This document shows, piece by piece, positions 47,277 through 56,759 of a DNA stretch of 64,000 nt. How positions within the stretch are numbered: position 1 is the stretch's first letter; every line of letters starts with the position of its first letter. Location of the stretch: positions 62,001-126,000 of the forward strand of contig DATCBN010000004.1 of assembly GCA_036511855.1 (NCBI GenBank). Reading direction: 5' to 3'. Below the pieces are notes generated by a model that ran no database searches, had not been told where the DNA came from, and saw only the letters and a program-made list of their open reading frames with translations. The position numbers and the translations under genes are program-made. The stretch is from Candidatus Eremiobacteraceae bacterium. GTDB lineage: Bacteria > Vulcanimicrobiota > Vulcanimicrobiia > Eremiobacterales > Eremiobacteraceae.

Positions 47277-47301
47277 GGGGCCGACTTTTATGGTCGGCCC
47301 C
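47277..47301. repeat. Second palindrome type, GGGGCCGAC arms
   Basis: GGGGCCGAC / GTCGGCCCC arms (9 bp) around TTTTATG, with a GTA left flank like the other family. It is seen once in this window. Confidence 0.75.
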
Positions 47302-47326
47302 GCTTGCCCATTCTATTATTGTAGGA

Positions 47327-47352
47327 GGGTGAGCAACGCTCACCCATTTTTT
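47327..47352 (+). terminator. GGGTGAGC palindrome plus T-tract
   Basis: GGGTGAGCAACGCTCACCC is followed by ATTTTTT on the plus strand, about 97 bp after the last gene of the dgc-like operon. It is a likely intrinsic terminator for that operon. Confidence 0.65.
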
Positions 47353-47371
47353 GGGCAAGCGATGCTTGCCC
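47353..47371. repeat. GGGCAAGC palindrome copy
   Basis: GGGCAAGCGATGCTTGCCC with the TAGTACGG right flank. It is followed by two truncated echoes (GTACGGATGCCC) before the DehI-like gene end. Confidence 0.9.
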
Positions 47372-47407
47372 TAGTACGGATGCCCCAGTACGGATGCCCT
47401 CCAAAGG

Positions 47408-48280
47408 TCAGACCGGTTGGGGGCCGAGGCCTTTGCGCGCGAGCGCCGTGTTCACGATAAGCCCGGGCAGCATATCGCAGAAGATTCTATTGACAGCCGC
47501 GATGCGCGCGCGCTCGGTGGCATCGACATCGTTCCCGGTCAAGAGCGATTGACTGAGCGTGAGCCGGTAGGGGAGCTCGTTCGCGGCGGACATGGCCTCG
47601 TCGTAGATCGCCCGGCAAAGCGCCGCATAGCGCGGATCGGAAATCGCGGGTTTGCAATCGCGCCACCAAACTTCCAACCAGTCGGGTGACGTGGCCATCG
47701 TCCGGTAATCGCCGCTGACGAACGGCGCTCCGGTCACCGCCTTCAGATCTTCGAAAATAGTTCGGACGCGCAGCGGAGCTTCACCCTCCTCTACGGCCGG
47801 CATCGCGAGCGTCCGATAGTCGTAGCCGATGTCGTCTGAATCGCCCGGATGCCGGGGACCAGGACTGCCGACGCCGCCGACGGTTTCACCCGCCAATGCG
47901 CCGTCGACGGCGAGAGCGACGATCAACAACTTGGGATTGACTTGACGGAACAGATCGGCGATGTCGCGCATCCTGCGAAGGTCGCCTTCGCTGAGATTGC
48001 GTGCGTGCAACAGCGCTGCATGGTCGGCCACCGGCCAGGTCGCGATGCCGCTTTCGGCCAGCGCGGCGATCCGCCGCGCGCGTTCGACGAATGACGCCGC
48101 GAGAAGGCTCGGCCGGAGGCGGCGCCAGACGACGTCCAAGAATTTCGGTGACGTGGCATACGCTTGGAATATCCCGTTCACGATCGGCATGCGCAGCGAT
48201 GCCTTCACATTGCGAAAAGCCTCGCGCACGCGCTCATCGTCGACTTCGTTCTCGCGGACGAACCGCACGAGCACGCTCAA
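47408..48280 (-). CDS. DehI-like protein (group I haloacid dehalogenase family)
   Basis: A 290-residue protein made of two similar halves, about 17-130 and 168-285: VREAFRNVKASLRMPIVNGIF / FLDVVWRRLRP against VRTIFEDLKAVTGAPFVSGDY / WLEVWWRDCKP. This internal pseudo-repeat and the motifs match the DehI family (non-stereospecific 2-haloacid dehalogenases). Asp191 lies where the catalytic Asp of DehI (Asp189 in the Pseudomonas enzyme) would be. Many family members have no proven dehalogenase activity. It starts at TTG 48280, overlapping the aspS stop (TTGA). Confidence 0.75.
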   Translation of the reverse strand: MSVLVRFVRENEVDDERVREAFRNVKASLRMPIVNGIFQAYATSPKFLDVVWRRLRPSLLAASFVERARRIAALAESGIATWPVADHAALLHARNLSEGDLRRMRDIADLFRQVNPKLLIVALAVDGALAGETVGGVGSPGPRHPGDSDDIGYDYRTLAMPAVEEGEAPLRVRTIFEDLKAVTGAPFVSGDYRTMATSPDWLEVWWRDCKPAISDPRYAALCRAIYDEAMSAANELPYRLTLSQSLLTGNDVDATERARIAAVNRIFCDMLPGLIVNTALARKGLGPQPV

Positions 48281-50070
48281 GCCGGCGCCTGCGCGCGGGC
48301 CGGCACGTCGGTCTTGAGATGAAGTTCGCGTAAGAGCGCCGCCGGTACGGGGGCCGGCGCTTCGACCATCAGATCCTGGAAGCGCTGATTCTTCGGAAAC
48401 GCTATGACTTCGCGGATGGAATCCGCCCCGACCATGATTTGGATGATGCGGTCCACGCCGAGCGCGATGCCCCCGTGGGGCGGCGCGCCGTAGGCGAACG
48501 CTTCGAGCAAGAATCCGAAGCGCTGCTTCACTTCTTCGTCGGTATAGCCGAGCATCGCAAATATCTTCTTCTGCAGTACGGGGTCGTGGATGCGCAGCGA
48601 TCCGCTGCCAAGCTCCGTACCGTTGAGCACGATGTCGTAGTGCTGCGCGCGAATCGAGAGCGGATCCCCGCTGAGGTCTTCGCTTCCTAGCGCGGGCGCC
48701 GTGAACGGATGATGTGTCGACGTGATCGCGCCGGTGTCCGCATCTTTCTCGAACAACGGGAAGTCGAGGACCCAGCAGAACTCGAAGCGATGCGGATCTC
48801 GCAAGCCTTTTCCTTCACCGACATGTAGCCGCAGTTTCCCCGCGAGCGATCGCGCCGTGTCGGGCTCGTCGGCGACCAGCAACACCGCGTCACCGTTCTT
48901 CGCACCGCCGGCGCGCCGGACGGCTTCCAGCGCCGTTTCGGTGAGCGCGACCTTCGGCAGCGACGACTTCACGCCGTCGTCTGCAAGGGCGATCCATGCC
49001 AATCCCTTGCACCCAAGCGCTTGCGCTTCCGTGACGAGCGCATCGAACTCACGGCGAGAACGCGTTGCGCCGCCCTCGTCCACGAATCCGACGATGGAAT
49101 TGCCGGCCGCCAGCGCCGAGGCGAATACCTTGAATTCGGTGCCGGCAAACGCAGCGCCGAAATCCTCGAGCTCCATACCAAATCGAATGTCCGGTTTGTC
49201 GCTTCCGTAGCGCGCCATCGCCTCCGCGTGTGAAAAACGCGGGAACGGAAGCGCGACGGGCACGTCGATCGATTTCTCGAACATGGCGCGCAGCATGCCT
49301 TCGACGACGGTGATGACATCTTCTTGCGTCGGAAACGTCATCTCCAAGTCGATCTGCGTGAATTCAGGCTGGCGGTCGGCTCGCGAGTCCTCGTCGCGAA
49401 AGCAACGGGCGATTTGAAAGTAACGGTGAAATCCGCCGACCATCAGCAGCTGTTTGAACAATTGCGGCGATTGCGGCAGTGCGTAGAACTCGCCCGGATG
49501 CAGCCGGCTCGGCACGAGGAAATCGCGCGCGCCTTCGGGCGTCTGCTTGATGAGCATCGGCGTTTCGATCTCGAGAAAACCGAGTCCGTCGAGATGATCG
49601 CGGACCGCTTTGATCGCACGGTGGCGCAGCGCGATATTGCGCTGCATGTGCGGGCGGCGCAGGTCGACGTAGCGGTATTTCATGCGCAAGCTCTCGTCCA
49701 CGTCGACGTCGCCCTGCACCGGAAACGGTGGCGTAAGCGACCGGTTGAGCACTGCCACGTCCGTTGCGGCGATTTCTATCTCGCCCGTGGCCAGTTTCTT
49801 GTTTTCCGTGCCGGGCGGACGGCGTCTGACGAGGCCGCGCACCGCGATCACGTCTTCGGCACGCAACGTCGCGGCGGTGGCTGTGGCAGCAGCCGCCGCG
49901 CTCGGATCGAAGACCGTCTGCGTGATCCCGAAACGGTCGCGCACGTCGATGAAGATGAGTCCGCCATGGTCGCGCGAGCGCGCGACCCACCCGCGGATCT
50001 CCGCGGTGCGGCCTTCCTGAAGTCCCGTGAGCTCGCCGCAGTGGGCGCGGAGAGCGCTGTCGTCGGTCAA
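48277..50070 (-). CDS. aspS: Aspartyl-tRNA synthetase
   Basis: Class II synthetase, 597 residues, with the N-terminal OB anticodon-binding domain (RTAEIRGWVARSRDHGGLIFIDVRD), the catalytic core (FYALPQSPQLFKQLLMVGGF, RCFRDED), the bacterial GAD insertion (about 280-420) and motif 3 GGIALGVDRIIQIM. The start is TTG 50070, overlapping the preceding glycosyltransferase stop by 4 bp (TTGA); the frame upstream is antisense-free but runs over the glycosyltransferase gene. Whether it also charges tRNA-Asn depends on GatCAB elsewhere. Confidence 0.96.
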   Translation of the reverse strand: MTDDSALRAHCGELTGLQEGRTAEIRGWVARSRDHGGLIFIDVRDRFGITQTVFDPSAAAAATATAATLRAEDVIAVRGLVRRRPPGTENKKLATGEIEIAATDVAVLNRSLTPPFPVQGDVDVDESLRMKYRYVDLRRPHMQRNIALRHRAIKAVRDHLDGLGFLEIETPMLIKQTPEGARDFLVPSRLHPGEFYALPQSPQLFKQLLMVGGFHRYFQIARCFRDEDSRADRQPEFTQIDLEMTFPTQEDVITVVEGMLRAMFEKSIDVPVALPFPRFSHAEAMARYGSDKPDIRFGMELEDFGAAFAGTEFKVFASALAAGNSIVGFVDEGGATRSRREFDALVTEAQALGCKGLAWIALADDGVKSSLPKVALTETALEAVRRAGGAKNGDAVLLVADEPDTARSLAGKLRLHVGEGKGLRDPHRFEFCWVLDFPLFEKDADTGAITSTHHPFTAPALGSEDLSGDPLSIRAQHYDIVLNGTELGSGSLRIHDPVLQKKIFAMLGYTDEEVKQRFGFLLEAFAYGAPPHGGIALGVDRIIQIMVGADSIREVIAFPKNQRFQDLMVEAPAPVPAALLRELHLKTDVPARAQAPA

Positions 50071-51014
50071 GATCTCGTTGCTCCGTCGGCGTTGCGCAGT
50101 GCGCGTTTCACGCCGGTCAAATAGTGATATTGGTATGCGATCTGGCGCGCGAAGTACGGCCACGAGTTCTTGCGCGGAATCTCTTCGGACGCACCGGCAC
50201 GTTCGATCGCCCTGCGGACGGGCGCGACCGCTCGGAGCAGCGAGTGAAGCGCGAGCGAGACGGGCGTCATGCCGAGATTCGCCATCACCGTGATTTCCGG
50301 ATGTTTGCGGTAGAAGCGTACCGTTGAGACGCCGGCGAGTTCGCTTCTCCCGATCTGCTCGGCGAACGGCACGGGATGCCAATGATAGTTGACGGCGTCA
50401 GGGTCGTAGCGCAATTCGACCCCGCTTTTCTCCAACCGGTAGCCGAGCTCGAGATCTTCGTGCCCGTAACCCGTGAACGATTCGTCGAACTTGCCGACCG
50501 CTTCGACGTCGTCGCGCCGGACGGAAGCGTTGCCCGTCAAGAAATAAAGCCATGAGAGGCGCGTGCGCGACCGCGGATGCAGCGGTCGGCGTATTTCTGG
50601 TCGCTCTCTCTGGGCACGGTAATCGGCGAGCGAACGCACTTGCAGCTCGCAGCCGACCACCGCGATGCGTTTGCCCTTCGCCGCACGATGGCCGGCGAGG
50701 TGGCGCTCCAGCAGTTGCGGGGACGCGAGGATGTCGGCGTCGGTGAACATGACTACCGGCGCGTTCGCCGCGGCGATGCCCGCGTTGCGGGCCGCGGCTC
50801 GCCCGGAATACGCACCGGGCAGATGCCGGACACGTCCGGCATCCAGGCCTGCTGAAAGGTCGCGCAGATACGCGTCGGTTCCGTCGGTGCTCTTGGAGTC
50901 CGCGACGATGATCTCGTACGCGGAAGCGTCGAGCGTCTGCGCGAGCAGCGTCGGCAACACTTCGGCAAGCGTATCGATGCGGTTGTACGTCGGTATGACG
51001 ACGGATATATCCAT
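50067..51014 (-). CDS. Family 2 glycosyltransferase
   Basis: A 315-residue GT-A enzyme from ATG 51014: MDISVVIPTYNR, nucleotide-sugar region (IIVADSKSTDGTDAYL), metal-binding DxD-like TDADI, and the acceptor-side FTGYGHEDLELGYRLEKSG segment. It is probably a sugar transferase for the outer core or a related glycan. It precedes aspS with a 4-bp overlap. Confidence 0.88.
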   Translation of the reverse strand: MDISVVIPTYNRIDTLAEVLPTLLAQTLDASAYEIIVADSKSTDGTDAYLRDLSAGLDAGRVRHLPGAYSGRAAARNAGIAAANAPVVMFTDADILASPQLLERHLAGHRAAKGKRIAVVGCELQVRSLADYRAQRERPEIRRPLHPRSRTRLSWLYFLTGNASVRRDDVEAVGKFDESFTGYGHEDLELGYRLEKSGVELRYDPDAVNYHWHPVPFAEQIGRSELAGVSTVRFYRKHPEITVMANLGMTPVSLALHSLLRAVAPVRRAIERAGASEEIPRKNSWPYFARQIAYQYHYLTGVKRALRNADGATRS

Positions 51015-51063
51015 TCGGCGTTTTGGTTTTATGAAGGGATGGGTGAGCGATGATGGCGGCCGG

Positions 51064-52095
51064 TCACCGGCCGCGAAGGCGAAGCACCGCGTTGACGATG
51101 TCCTCGACGAGCGGCGCAGGGTCTGCGCCATCTGGAGGCTTGCACAAAAGGGCGCTCGGGACCCGCCACGGCGCCCACTCTTGCGAACTCAATCGATAAT
51201 AACGGTGCTCGAACGCGACCACGACGGGCACGTTCATTGCTGCAGCGACGTGCGTGGCGCCGGTGTCGACGGTCGCGACGACCGAACATCGCGCGATGCA
51301 TGCCGCCCATTGCAGCACCGTGACGCCGCCCACCCAGGTCACGGCGGACCCCATTTCCGCCGACTGCAGAACACGGGCTTGGTCGGCGACGTCGTCACCA
51401 AACGTGATCACAACCGGACTTGCCTCGGCGGCGAGCCGCTCGATGACTGTGCGGGTAGCCGCCAATCCGAAGTTCGGTTCGAACCAGCGAGGCGAAAGGC
51501 AGACGCAGACCGCTCCGGCCGGCACGCGCGCCTGCGCGAACGCTTGGTCCTCGGGCCCGGTGATGAGCACCAACTCATCGTTAATCGCCGTGCCGCCGGC
51601 GAGCGAGACCAGCGCTTGCACTTGCCGGACTTCGTGAGCGACTGGACGGTCGGGGTAACGATCGGCAAGATCCGGATCCGCATCCGACAACGCGTGCGAA
51701 GTCAAGAGAAAGTTCGCCGCGACGCGCGAGATGTAACGGCGCCGATAGACGTACCCTATGCGCTTCGGGGCGCACGTCCACGAAGTCAGCATGTGATCCG
51801 GCGCGCGCGGAGCAAGCGCGACCGCGATGTCCGCATTTTCTCCGAGCGTGCGCATGATCGCGCGCGCCTTCGCGGGCGCGACGGCACGGGCCAGTACGTG
51901 CACCGCATCCACGTCGGGGCTGTGGCGCATCACCGGTTCGGTGTAATCGTTGACGACTATTTCGATCCGCGCGTTTGGCCAAGAACGGCGGAACGACGCG
52001 ACGGTCGGCGTCGTCAGCACGAGATCGCCGACCCGATCCGTGCGCACGAGCAGGATCTTTCGGTAAGCCGCGGCCGGCTTGCCGGCGAAGCTCAC
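51064..52095 (-). CDS. Family 9 glycosyltransferase (heptosyltransferase-like)
   Basis: A 343-residue GT-B enzyme: ILLVRTDRVGDLVLTTPTVASFRRSWPNARI at the N-terminus, and the nucleotide-sugar region VATVDTGATHVAAAMNVPVVVAFEH near 270-295, as in WaaF/WaaC/WaaQ. It starts with GTG 52095, overlapping the next GT2 gene by 4 bp (GTGA). Heptose donors are implied by gmhB/hldE genes at 58-60 kb. Confidence 0.88.
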   Translation of the reverse strand: MSFAGKPAAAYRKILLVRTDRVGDLVLTTPTVASFRRSWPNARIEIVVNDYTEPVMRHSPDVDAVHVLARAVAPAKARAIMRTLGENADIAVALAPRAPDHMLTSWTCAPKRIGYVYRRRYISRVAANFLLTSHALSDADPDLADRYPDRPVAHEVRQVQALVSLAGGTAINDELVLITGPEDQAFAQARVPAGAVCVCLSPRWFEPNFGLAATRTVIERLAAEASPVVITFGDDVADQARVLQSAEMGSAVTWVGGVTVLQWAACIARCSVVATVDTGATHVAAAMNVPVVVAFEHRYYRLSSQEWAPWRVPSALLCKPPDGADPAPLVEDIVNAVLRLRGR

Positions 52096-53012
52096 CGCGC
52101 CCGGTCCGCTCGAGCGAGCTCGTCGTAATATGCAGCCCGCGCGAGCCGTGACGCTGCCCAACGCTGCAGCGCTGTCGCCGGTTCGGCCGCTTCGCCGCTC
52201 GCGCTTTTGCCTGCGATGCGTTCGAGCATTTGCGGCCACCGTAGCGAGCGGGCGACGCCGCTCCACCAAACGTTCGCCGCCGACTGGCCCGTGGCGAGCC
52301 GTACCCGCCAATGCGGATGCTTGCGCGCGAATTGCACGGCGGTGCGCGCTTGCGCGCGCGCCTGCTTGATCATGCCTGCGAATGCCTTCGGCGCCGCCGG
52401 CGGTTTGAAGTGGAACACGAGCGCGTCGCGCGCCAGAATCGAAGGCACTCCCATGCGCCGCAAGCGGTAGCCAAGCTCGAGATCTTCCCAACCGTACTCG
52501 GAGAAGCGTTCGTCGAAACCGCCCGCTTCGCGCACGAGCGCGAGCGGCGCCGACACGTTCGTCGTCCAAAAATACGCCCCGGAATAGTTGCGCCACGAAT
52601 AGCGCGCGGGCGGCAGGGAGTCGAACGAGGTGACGTTGATGACGCCGCCGCGGCAGATCGCGCGCGGATGATCGTTGTGAAAGCGCACGTGCGCGGACAA
52701 GAGCCCGGGCGTCGCAAGCACGTCGTCGTCCATGAACATGATCACGTCGCCGCGCGCACGAGCGATGCCGACGTTGCGGCCGCGCGCGAGCCCGGCATTG
52801 TTCTGACGCACGACATGCAGGGCACACGGCGGCCGAAAGCCGCGTATGACGTGCTCGTAGGTGCCGTCGGTCGAACCATCGTCGACGAGCACGATCTCAT
52901 AACTGGCGGGGTCGAGGTCTTGCGCGAACAGCGCGTCCATCACCTGGCCGAGCAGCGCGCGGCGGTTGTACGTACAGATCTGCACGGTGATGAGGGGAGC
53001 CGCTTTTTTCAA
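52092..53012 (-). CDS. Family 2 glycosyltransferase
   Basis: A 306-residue GT-A enzyme: LITVQICTYNRRALLGQVMDAL, IVLVDDGSTDGT, MFMDDDVLATPG (DDD metal site near 92-96) and FSEYGWEDLELGYRLRRMG. It is related to the GT2 at 55850-56755 and that at 50067-51014, which suggests duplication within the operon. Confidence 0.88.
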   Translation of the reverse strand: MKKAAPLITVQICTYNRRALLGQVMDALFAQDLDPASYEIVLVDDGSTDGTYEHVIRGFRPPCALHVVRQNNAGLARGRNVGIARARGDVIMFMDDDVLATPGLLSAHVRFHNDHPRAICRGGVINVTSFDSLPPARYSWRNYSGAYFWTTNVSAPLALVREAGGFDERFSEYGWEDLELGYRLRRMGVPSILARDALVFHFKPPAAPKAFAGMIKQARAQARTAVQFARKHPHWRVRLATGQSAANVWWSGVARSLRWPQMLERIAGKSASGEAAEPATALQRWAASRLARAAYYDELARADRAR

Positions 53013-53065
53013 TTTCGTCGCGGCGGACTTCTCAACGCCCGACGGATATCCTTGACTCCCGGCTG

Positions 53066-53788
53066 CTAGTTATCGCACTGCCGAAGAGGTTCAGTCGGCG
53101 TCGGTGTCGGCGTTGGCACGGGTGTGTTGAAATTGAAATCGGTGAAGCTCGACGTGCCGAGCGCGTGGATGTGGTGCAAGGTTATCTGCGACATCTGCTT
53201 TGTGACGACACGATAACCGTTGACCTTCTCGTAGAGCTGATCGAGGACGACGTGATCGCCGGCATTGTGATAGAACCATTCGATGTGCGGGATTTCTCCC
53301 GACTCAGCGACCGTGACATCGATATGGTCCACTTCGCCGCGGATCTTGCGCACCATGTGCAGCAGATGACCGGACGAGCGCTGCTCGACGGCGATGGTAT
53401 AGCAATGCGGCCAGCGGTTCGCATCGAGGGTCGCCCCTTCGATCTTCGAGATGCCGTTCAAGTACCATGGCACGTGATCGAGATCGACGATCGTGAGGCC
53501 CGGGCGCGAATAGTATTGCATCCCGTTCAAGACCGGATGCAGATAGGGGAAATTCGTCTGCCTGATATCGAGCACCGCGTGAGCGGCATACGAAGTCATC
53601 GTCGGCTCGCGGCCGACGACCGTTGCGATGATTGCCTGTAACGATTGATCTTTTGCCGGTGTCGCGGTTGGGGCGGCCTTGTCTGCGATCGCCGGCGCGC
53701 CGATCGCCACGGCGAGGCAAGCCAGAAATGCGAGGAGCGAGGTCCGGAGGAGACGCGAAACCGCGAGACGATCAAAATTCATCTTCAT
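53066..53788 (-). CDS. Secreted LolA-like protein, unknown function
   Basis: A 240-residue protein with a signal peptide (about 10-36, AIGAPAIA), a mixed beta body and a (PT)n-type tail. No enzymatic motif is recognised. In general layout (signal, beta-rich single domain, Pro-rich tail) it resembles the secreted protein at 11700-12458, but sequence identity by eye is low. It interrupts the run of glycosyltransferase genes and is separated by about 50 bp on each side, so it may be transcribed with them. Confidence 0.6.
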   Translation of the reverse strand: MKMNFDRLAVSRLLRTSLLAFLACLAVAIGAPAIADKAAPTATPAKDQSLQAIIATVVGREPTMTSYAAHAVLDIRQTNFPYLHPVLNGMQYYSRPGLTIVDLDHVPWYLNGISKIEGATLDANRWPHCYTIAVEQRSSGHLLHMVRKIRGEVDHIDVTVAESGEIPHIEWFYHNAGDHVVLDQLYEKVNGYRVVTKQMSQITLHHIHALGTSSFTDFNFNTPVPTPTPTPTEPLRQCDN

Positions 53789-53841
53789 TATCTAGTTAAC
53801 GTCAAACGGGGCCATTTGTGTTGAATATTCGTCATTCCTCA

Positions 53842-54882
53842 CTAATCATTAACCGGCCGGCTGGGAACCGACGGTGAGCCGCCAGGCTGCATGGCTCTTT
53901 CAGCAGCGGCAACGATGTCCCGCGAATCGAGCGCACGCACGCACGCGTAGTCCGGACACGTTTCGATCAAATCCCGTTTCGGACAACTATACCGTGCCCG
54001 TACGAGCGCAACGCGCGGACCTAGCGGCCGCCAACGGTCCGGAAAGTCGACTTGCAATGGGAAGACGCCGACCGTCGGCGCGCCGACGGCGGCCGCGATA
54101 TGCATGGGGCCGCTATGCATCGAGACCACGTATTTCGCGCGTTTCGCGACCGCAGCAAAGCTGCCGAGCGATGTGAGCCCTGCGATCGTCGGCGAACCCA
54201 AATCCTTGGACAGCGCGCGCGCGATCGGCGCATCGGTGGGAGACCCGCACGTGATCACCGGCCAGCCGAAGCGCCGCTGCAGCGCATCGGCGCCGGCGAG
54301 CCAACCCTCAAGTGGCCACACCTGGCGTTTCGTCGACCACGAACATGTCGCGTGGAGCAGGGCGAACGACTCGCCGATGCCCGCGTCGGCCAACAGCGCG
54401 TCCGCGGCGGCGGATTCTTCCGGTCTGATCGGAAACAGCGGAAGCTCATCGCTCGTCTCGCACCCCAAGGCCAGCGCGTAATTCAATAAGATCGTGCTCC
54501 AGTGCGTCTTCGTATCGCCCTGTTCGGAGACGACCGGAACGCGGTGCGTGAACAGCGGCGAATAGTTGCGCCGGCTCTGGCCGACCCGCATTGGAATCCG
54601 GGCAAGCCACGGCAGCAATGCGGTGCGAGTGGTCGCCCATGTCACCACGGCGGCGTTGTAGTCCCGTTCGCGGATATCGCCTGTCATTTGAAGCAGCGAT
54701 CCCTGATCGACCAGCACATCCGAGATGTGCGGGTTGCGGCTCAACACGTCGAGATGCCCCGCTTTCGTCAGCGCATCGACCGTTTCGTATTTGTTCTTCA
54801 GCGCCGCGGCGACCATCGAGGCGAGCAGCGTGTCGCCGATGCCGCCGCCCGCGCAGATGAGGAGAGCGCGATTATGCGGCAA
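53842..54882 (-). CDS. Family 9 glycosyltransferase (heptosyltransferase-like)
   Basis: A 346-residue GT-B enzyme: ALLICAGGGIGDTLLASMVAAAL near the N-terminus, and VVSMHSGPMHIAAAVGAPTVGVFP in the donor site. TTG 54882 is the only plausible start; it overlaps the upstream GT9 gene by 11 bp. A Cys-rich end (YSCPKRDLIETCPDYACV) is typical of several family members. Confidence 0.85.
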   Translation of the reverse strand: MPHNRALLICAGGGIGDTLLASMVAAALKNKYETVDALTKAGHLDVLSRNPHISDVLVDQGSLLQMTGDIRERDYNAAVVTWATTRTALLPWLARIPMRVGQSRRNYSPLFTHRVPVVSEQGDTKTHWSTILLNYALALGCETSDELPLFPIRPEESAAADALLADAGIGESFALLHATCSWSTKRQVWPLEGWLAGADALQRRFGWPVITCGSPTDAPIARALSKDLGSPTIAGLTSLGSFAAVAKRAKYVVSMHSGPMHIAAAVGAPTVGVFPLQVDFPDRWRPLGPRVALVRARYSCPKRDLIETCPDYACVRALDSRDIVAAAERAMQPGGSPSVPSRPVND

Positions 54883-55846
54883 GGCGCGAGACCTCGCGCG
54901 TCGCGTCGACGATGCGCGCCGCGATCGAGCCCGCGGCCGTGCCTGGCGCAAACGCTAGCGGCACGTACGTCGCGGCCCAAGGCGACCACCGCGTGCGACG
55001 CAGTGCGAAATCGCTGAACGGAAAGCAGTCGACACACGGCGTGCCCAGCATTCCGGCAAGATGCGCGGATCCGGTGTCCGGCGTGACGACGAGCGCGGCC
55101 CGTGCGATCGCCAGCTTCCACGGCTCGAGCGACGCGAATATTTTCAGCTCGACTGAGGCTTGCGAGGCGATCGCCGACGCGTAGTCCTTTTCGGCATCCG
55201 CGGCCACGGCGTGCAGATCTCGCGATGCGAGCGCGCGCATCGCCGCCACCAGTGCCGCGTCGGACACGCCCGACTCCCGCCACTTCGGCGTCACTTGCAC
55301 GACGACGGACGATTCGCGATCGGGCCGGTCCGCGAGCAAGAGCGGCGCGAGGAGCGCGCAATCGCGCGGCGGAGGCGGCGCGACAAAACCGGCACCTAGT
55401 TTGAAGAGTGTCTCGACCTCATGCTCGAGCGCCTGCGACGCCCACGCCGGGCGGTAGATCGTCCGCGTGCACTGCGCCGAGACCCACAGCGATTTGAACG
55501 GCTTCTGCCAGCCGTTGTGAAAACCGATCCGCGCCGGAATGGCCGCCGCACGCGCGATCGCGTACGCCTCAGGCTCTTCCGAGGCGATAAGGGCGGCATC
55601 GTAGTGGACGCCCTGCAATTCCGCGAGCGTTCTGGCATAACTCGCGGCGGTGGACCCGTGCTTTGGCCACGCGATGCGATCGAGGACGTGCTGCCACGAC
55701 AGCGCGCGTTCTTCGAATATGCCCGCGTTTGCGTTGGAGAGAACGATGCCGAGCTCGTGCCCCGCCGTTCGCAGCGCGGCGATCAGCGGGGTCATGACGA
55801 GTGCATCGCCGATCGCATCGACGCGGATCAAGACGATTTTCGCCAC
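54872..55846 (-). CDS. Family 9 glycosyltransferase (heptosyltransferase-like)
   Basis: A 324-residue GT-B enzyme: MAKIVLIRVDAIGDALVMTPLIAAL and VVTPDTGSAHLAGMLGTPCVDCFP correspond to the WaaF-type N-terminal glycine-rich loop and the DxGxxH donor motif. It lies 3 bp after the GT2 gene at 55850-56755. Confidence 0.9.
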   Translation of the reverse strand: MAKIVLIRVDAIGDALVMTPLIAALRTAGHELGIVLSNANAGIFEERALSWQHVLDRIAWPKHGSTAASYARTLAELQGVHYDAALIASEEPEAYAIARAAAIPARIGFHNGWQKPFKSLWVSAQCTRTIYRPAWASQALEHEVETLFKLGAGFVAPPPPRDCALLAPLLLADRPDRESSVVVQVTPKWRESGVSDAALVAAMRALASRDLHAVAADAEKDYASAIASQASVELKIFASLEPWKLAIARAALVVTPDTGSAHLAGMLGTPCVDCFPFSDFALRRTRWSPWAATYVPLAFAPGTAAGSIAARIVDATREVSRLAA

Positions 55847-55849
55847 GCG

Positions 55850-56755
55850 TCAGCTCCTGCCGTCGTCGCGCCGGCGCATCGCGGATCGAAGCGAGTCGAT
55901 GTACGCGGCGTCGACGAGCGCTTCGCGCGCGAATCTGCCGAGGCGCGACGCCGGCGGCCGTTCGCTCGCCCAGCGCGCGTACAGCGACCGGAAGGGCGCC
56001 GCGTTGACGACGGCTGCGCGCATGAAATTCGCGGTGTACGCGCCGGTCGCCAGCTTCACCGCGATCGTCGGCGACTTGCGGACGAAACGCGCCGCCATCG
56101 CGCCCTTCTCGCGCGCCAGCGCCATCGCGCGGTCCAATGCGAGCGATTCGGGCGGCTTCACGTGATAGATGTACGCCGCCCACACGAAGATCCGTCGAAG
56201 ACCGGCGTCGCGCAGGCGGACGCCGACATCGGTGTCCTCCCAACCGTAGAGATCGTAGCGTTCGTCGAAGCCGCCGATGCCCTGCAGCGCGCTCTTCGGC
56301 GCGCTCACGTTGCACGTGCAAAAAAAAGCGCGCGAAAAATTCTTCGGTCCGGGCGGCGGCAGGGAACGCGCGTCGGCCACGTTGATGATAGGACCGGACA
56401 CGACGCGCTCGCCCGAGACGGCGCCGCCTGAGTGCGCCGCAAGGTGGGCTTCGACGAAACCCTCGGGCGGCAACGTATCGTCGTCGCAGAAGATGATGAT
56501 GCGGCCGGTCGCCGCCGCAAGGCCGGCATTGCGCGCCTTGCCGCGATTGGGGTCGGCGACGTCGACGCCGCGGACCGCGCCGTTCGACGCGAGCGCCGCG
56601 CTTGCGATGACGTCGCGGGTCGCGTCCGTCGATCCGTTGTCCACCACGACGACGTCGAATCGGTTCGCTGCGGATTGGCGCGCGAGACACGCGAGGCAAT
56701 CGCGAAGAAAACCGGCGCGATCGCGAGTCGCGATGATAACGGTCGCGTCGATCAT
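55850..56755 (-). CDS. Family 2 glycosyltransferase
   Basis: A 301-residue GT-A enzyme: DATVIIATRDRAGFLRDCLACL, VVVVDNGSTDATRD, IIIFCDDDTLPPEGF (DDD) and YDLYGWEDTDVGVRLRDAG. It is located between the LpxB-like gene and two heptosyltransferase-like genes, so a core or outer-core role is likely. Confidence 0.9.
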   Translation of the reverse strand: MIDATVIIATRDRAGFLRDCLACLARQSAANRFDVVVVDNGSTDATRDVIASAALASNGAVRGVDVADPNRGKARNAGLAAATGRIIIFCDDDTLPPEGFVEAHLAAHSGGAVSGERVVSGPIINVADARSLPPPGPKNFSRAFFCTCNVSAPKSALQGIGGFDERYDLYGWEDTDVGVRLRDAGLRRIFVWAAYIYHVKPPESLALDRAMALAREKGAMAARFVRKSPTIAVKLATGAYTANFMRAAVVNAAPFRSLYARWASERPPASRLGRFAREALVDAAYIDSLRSAMRRRDDGRS

Positions 56756-56759
56756 GCGG

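Noticed and set aside
48277-50382. 701-residue form of aspS
   Set aside because: The extra N-terminus overlaps the glycosyltransferase gene and is not synthetase-like; TTG 50070 gives the usual length.
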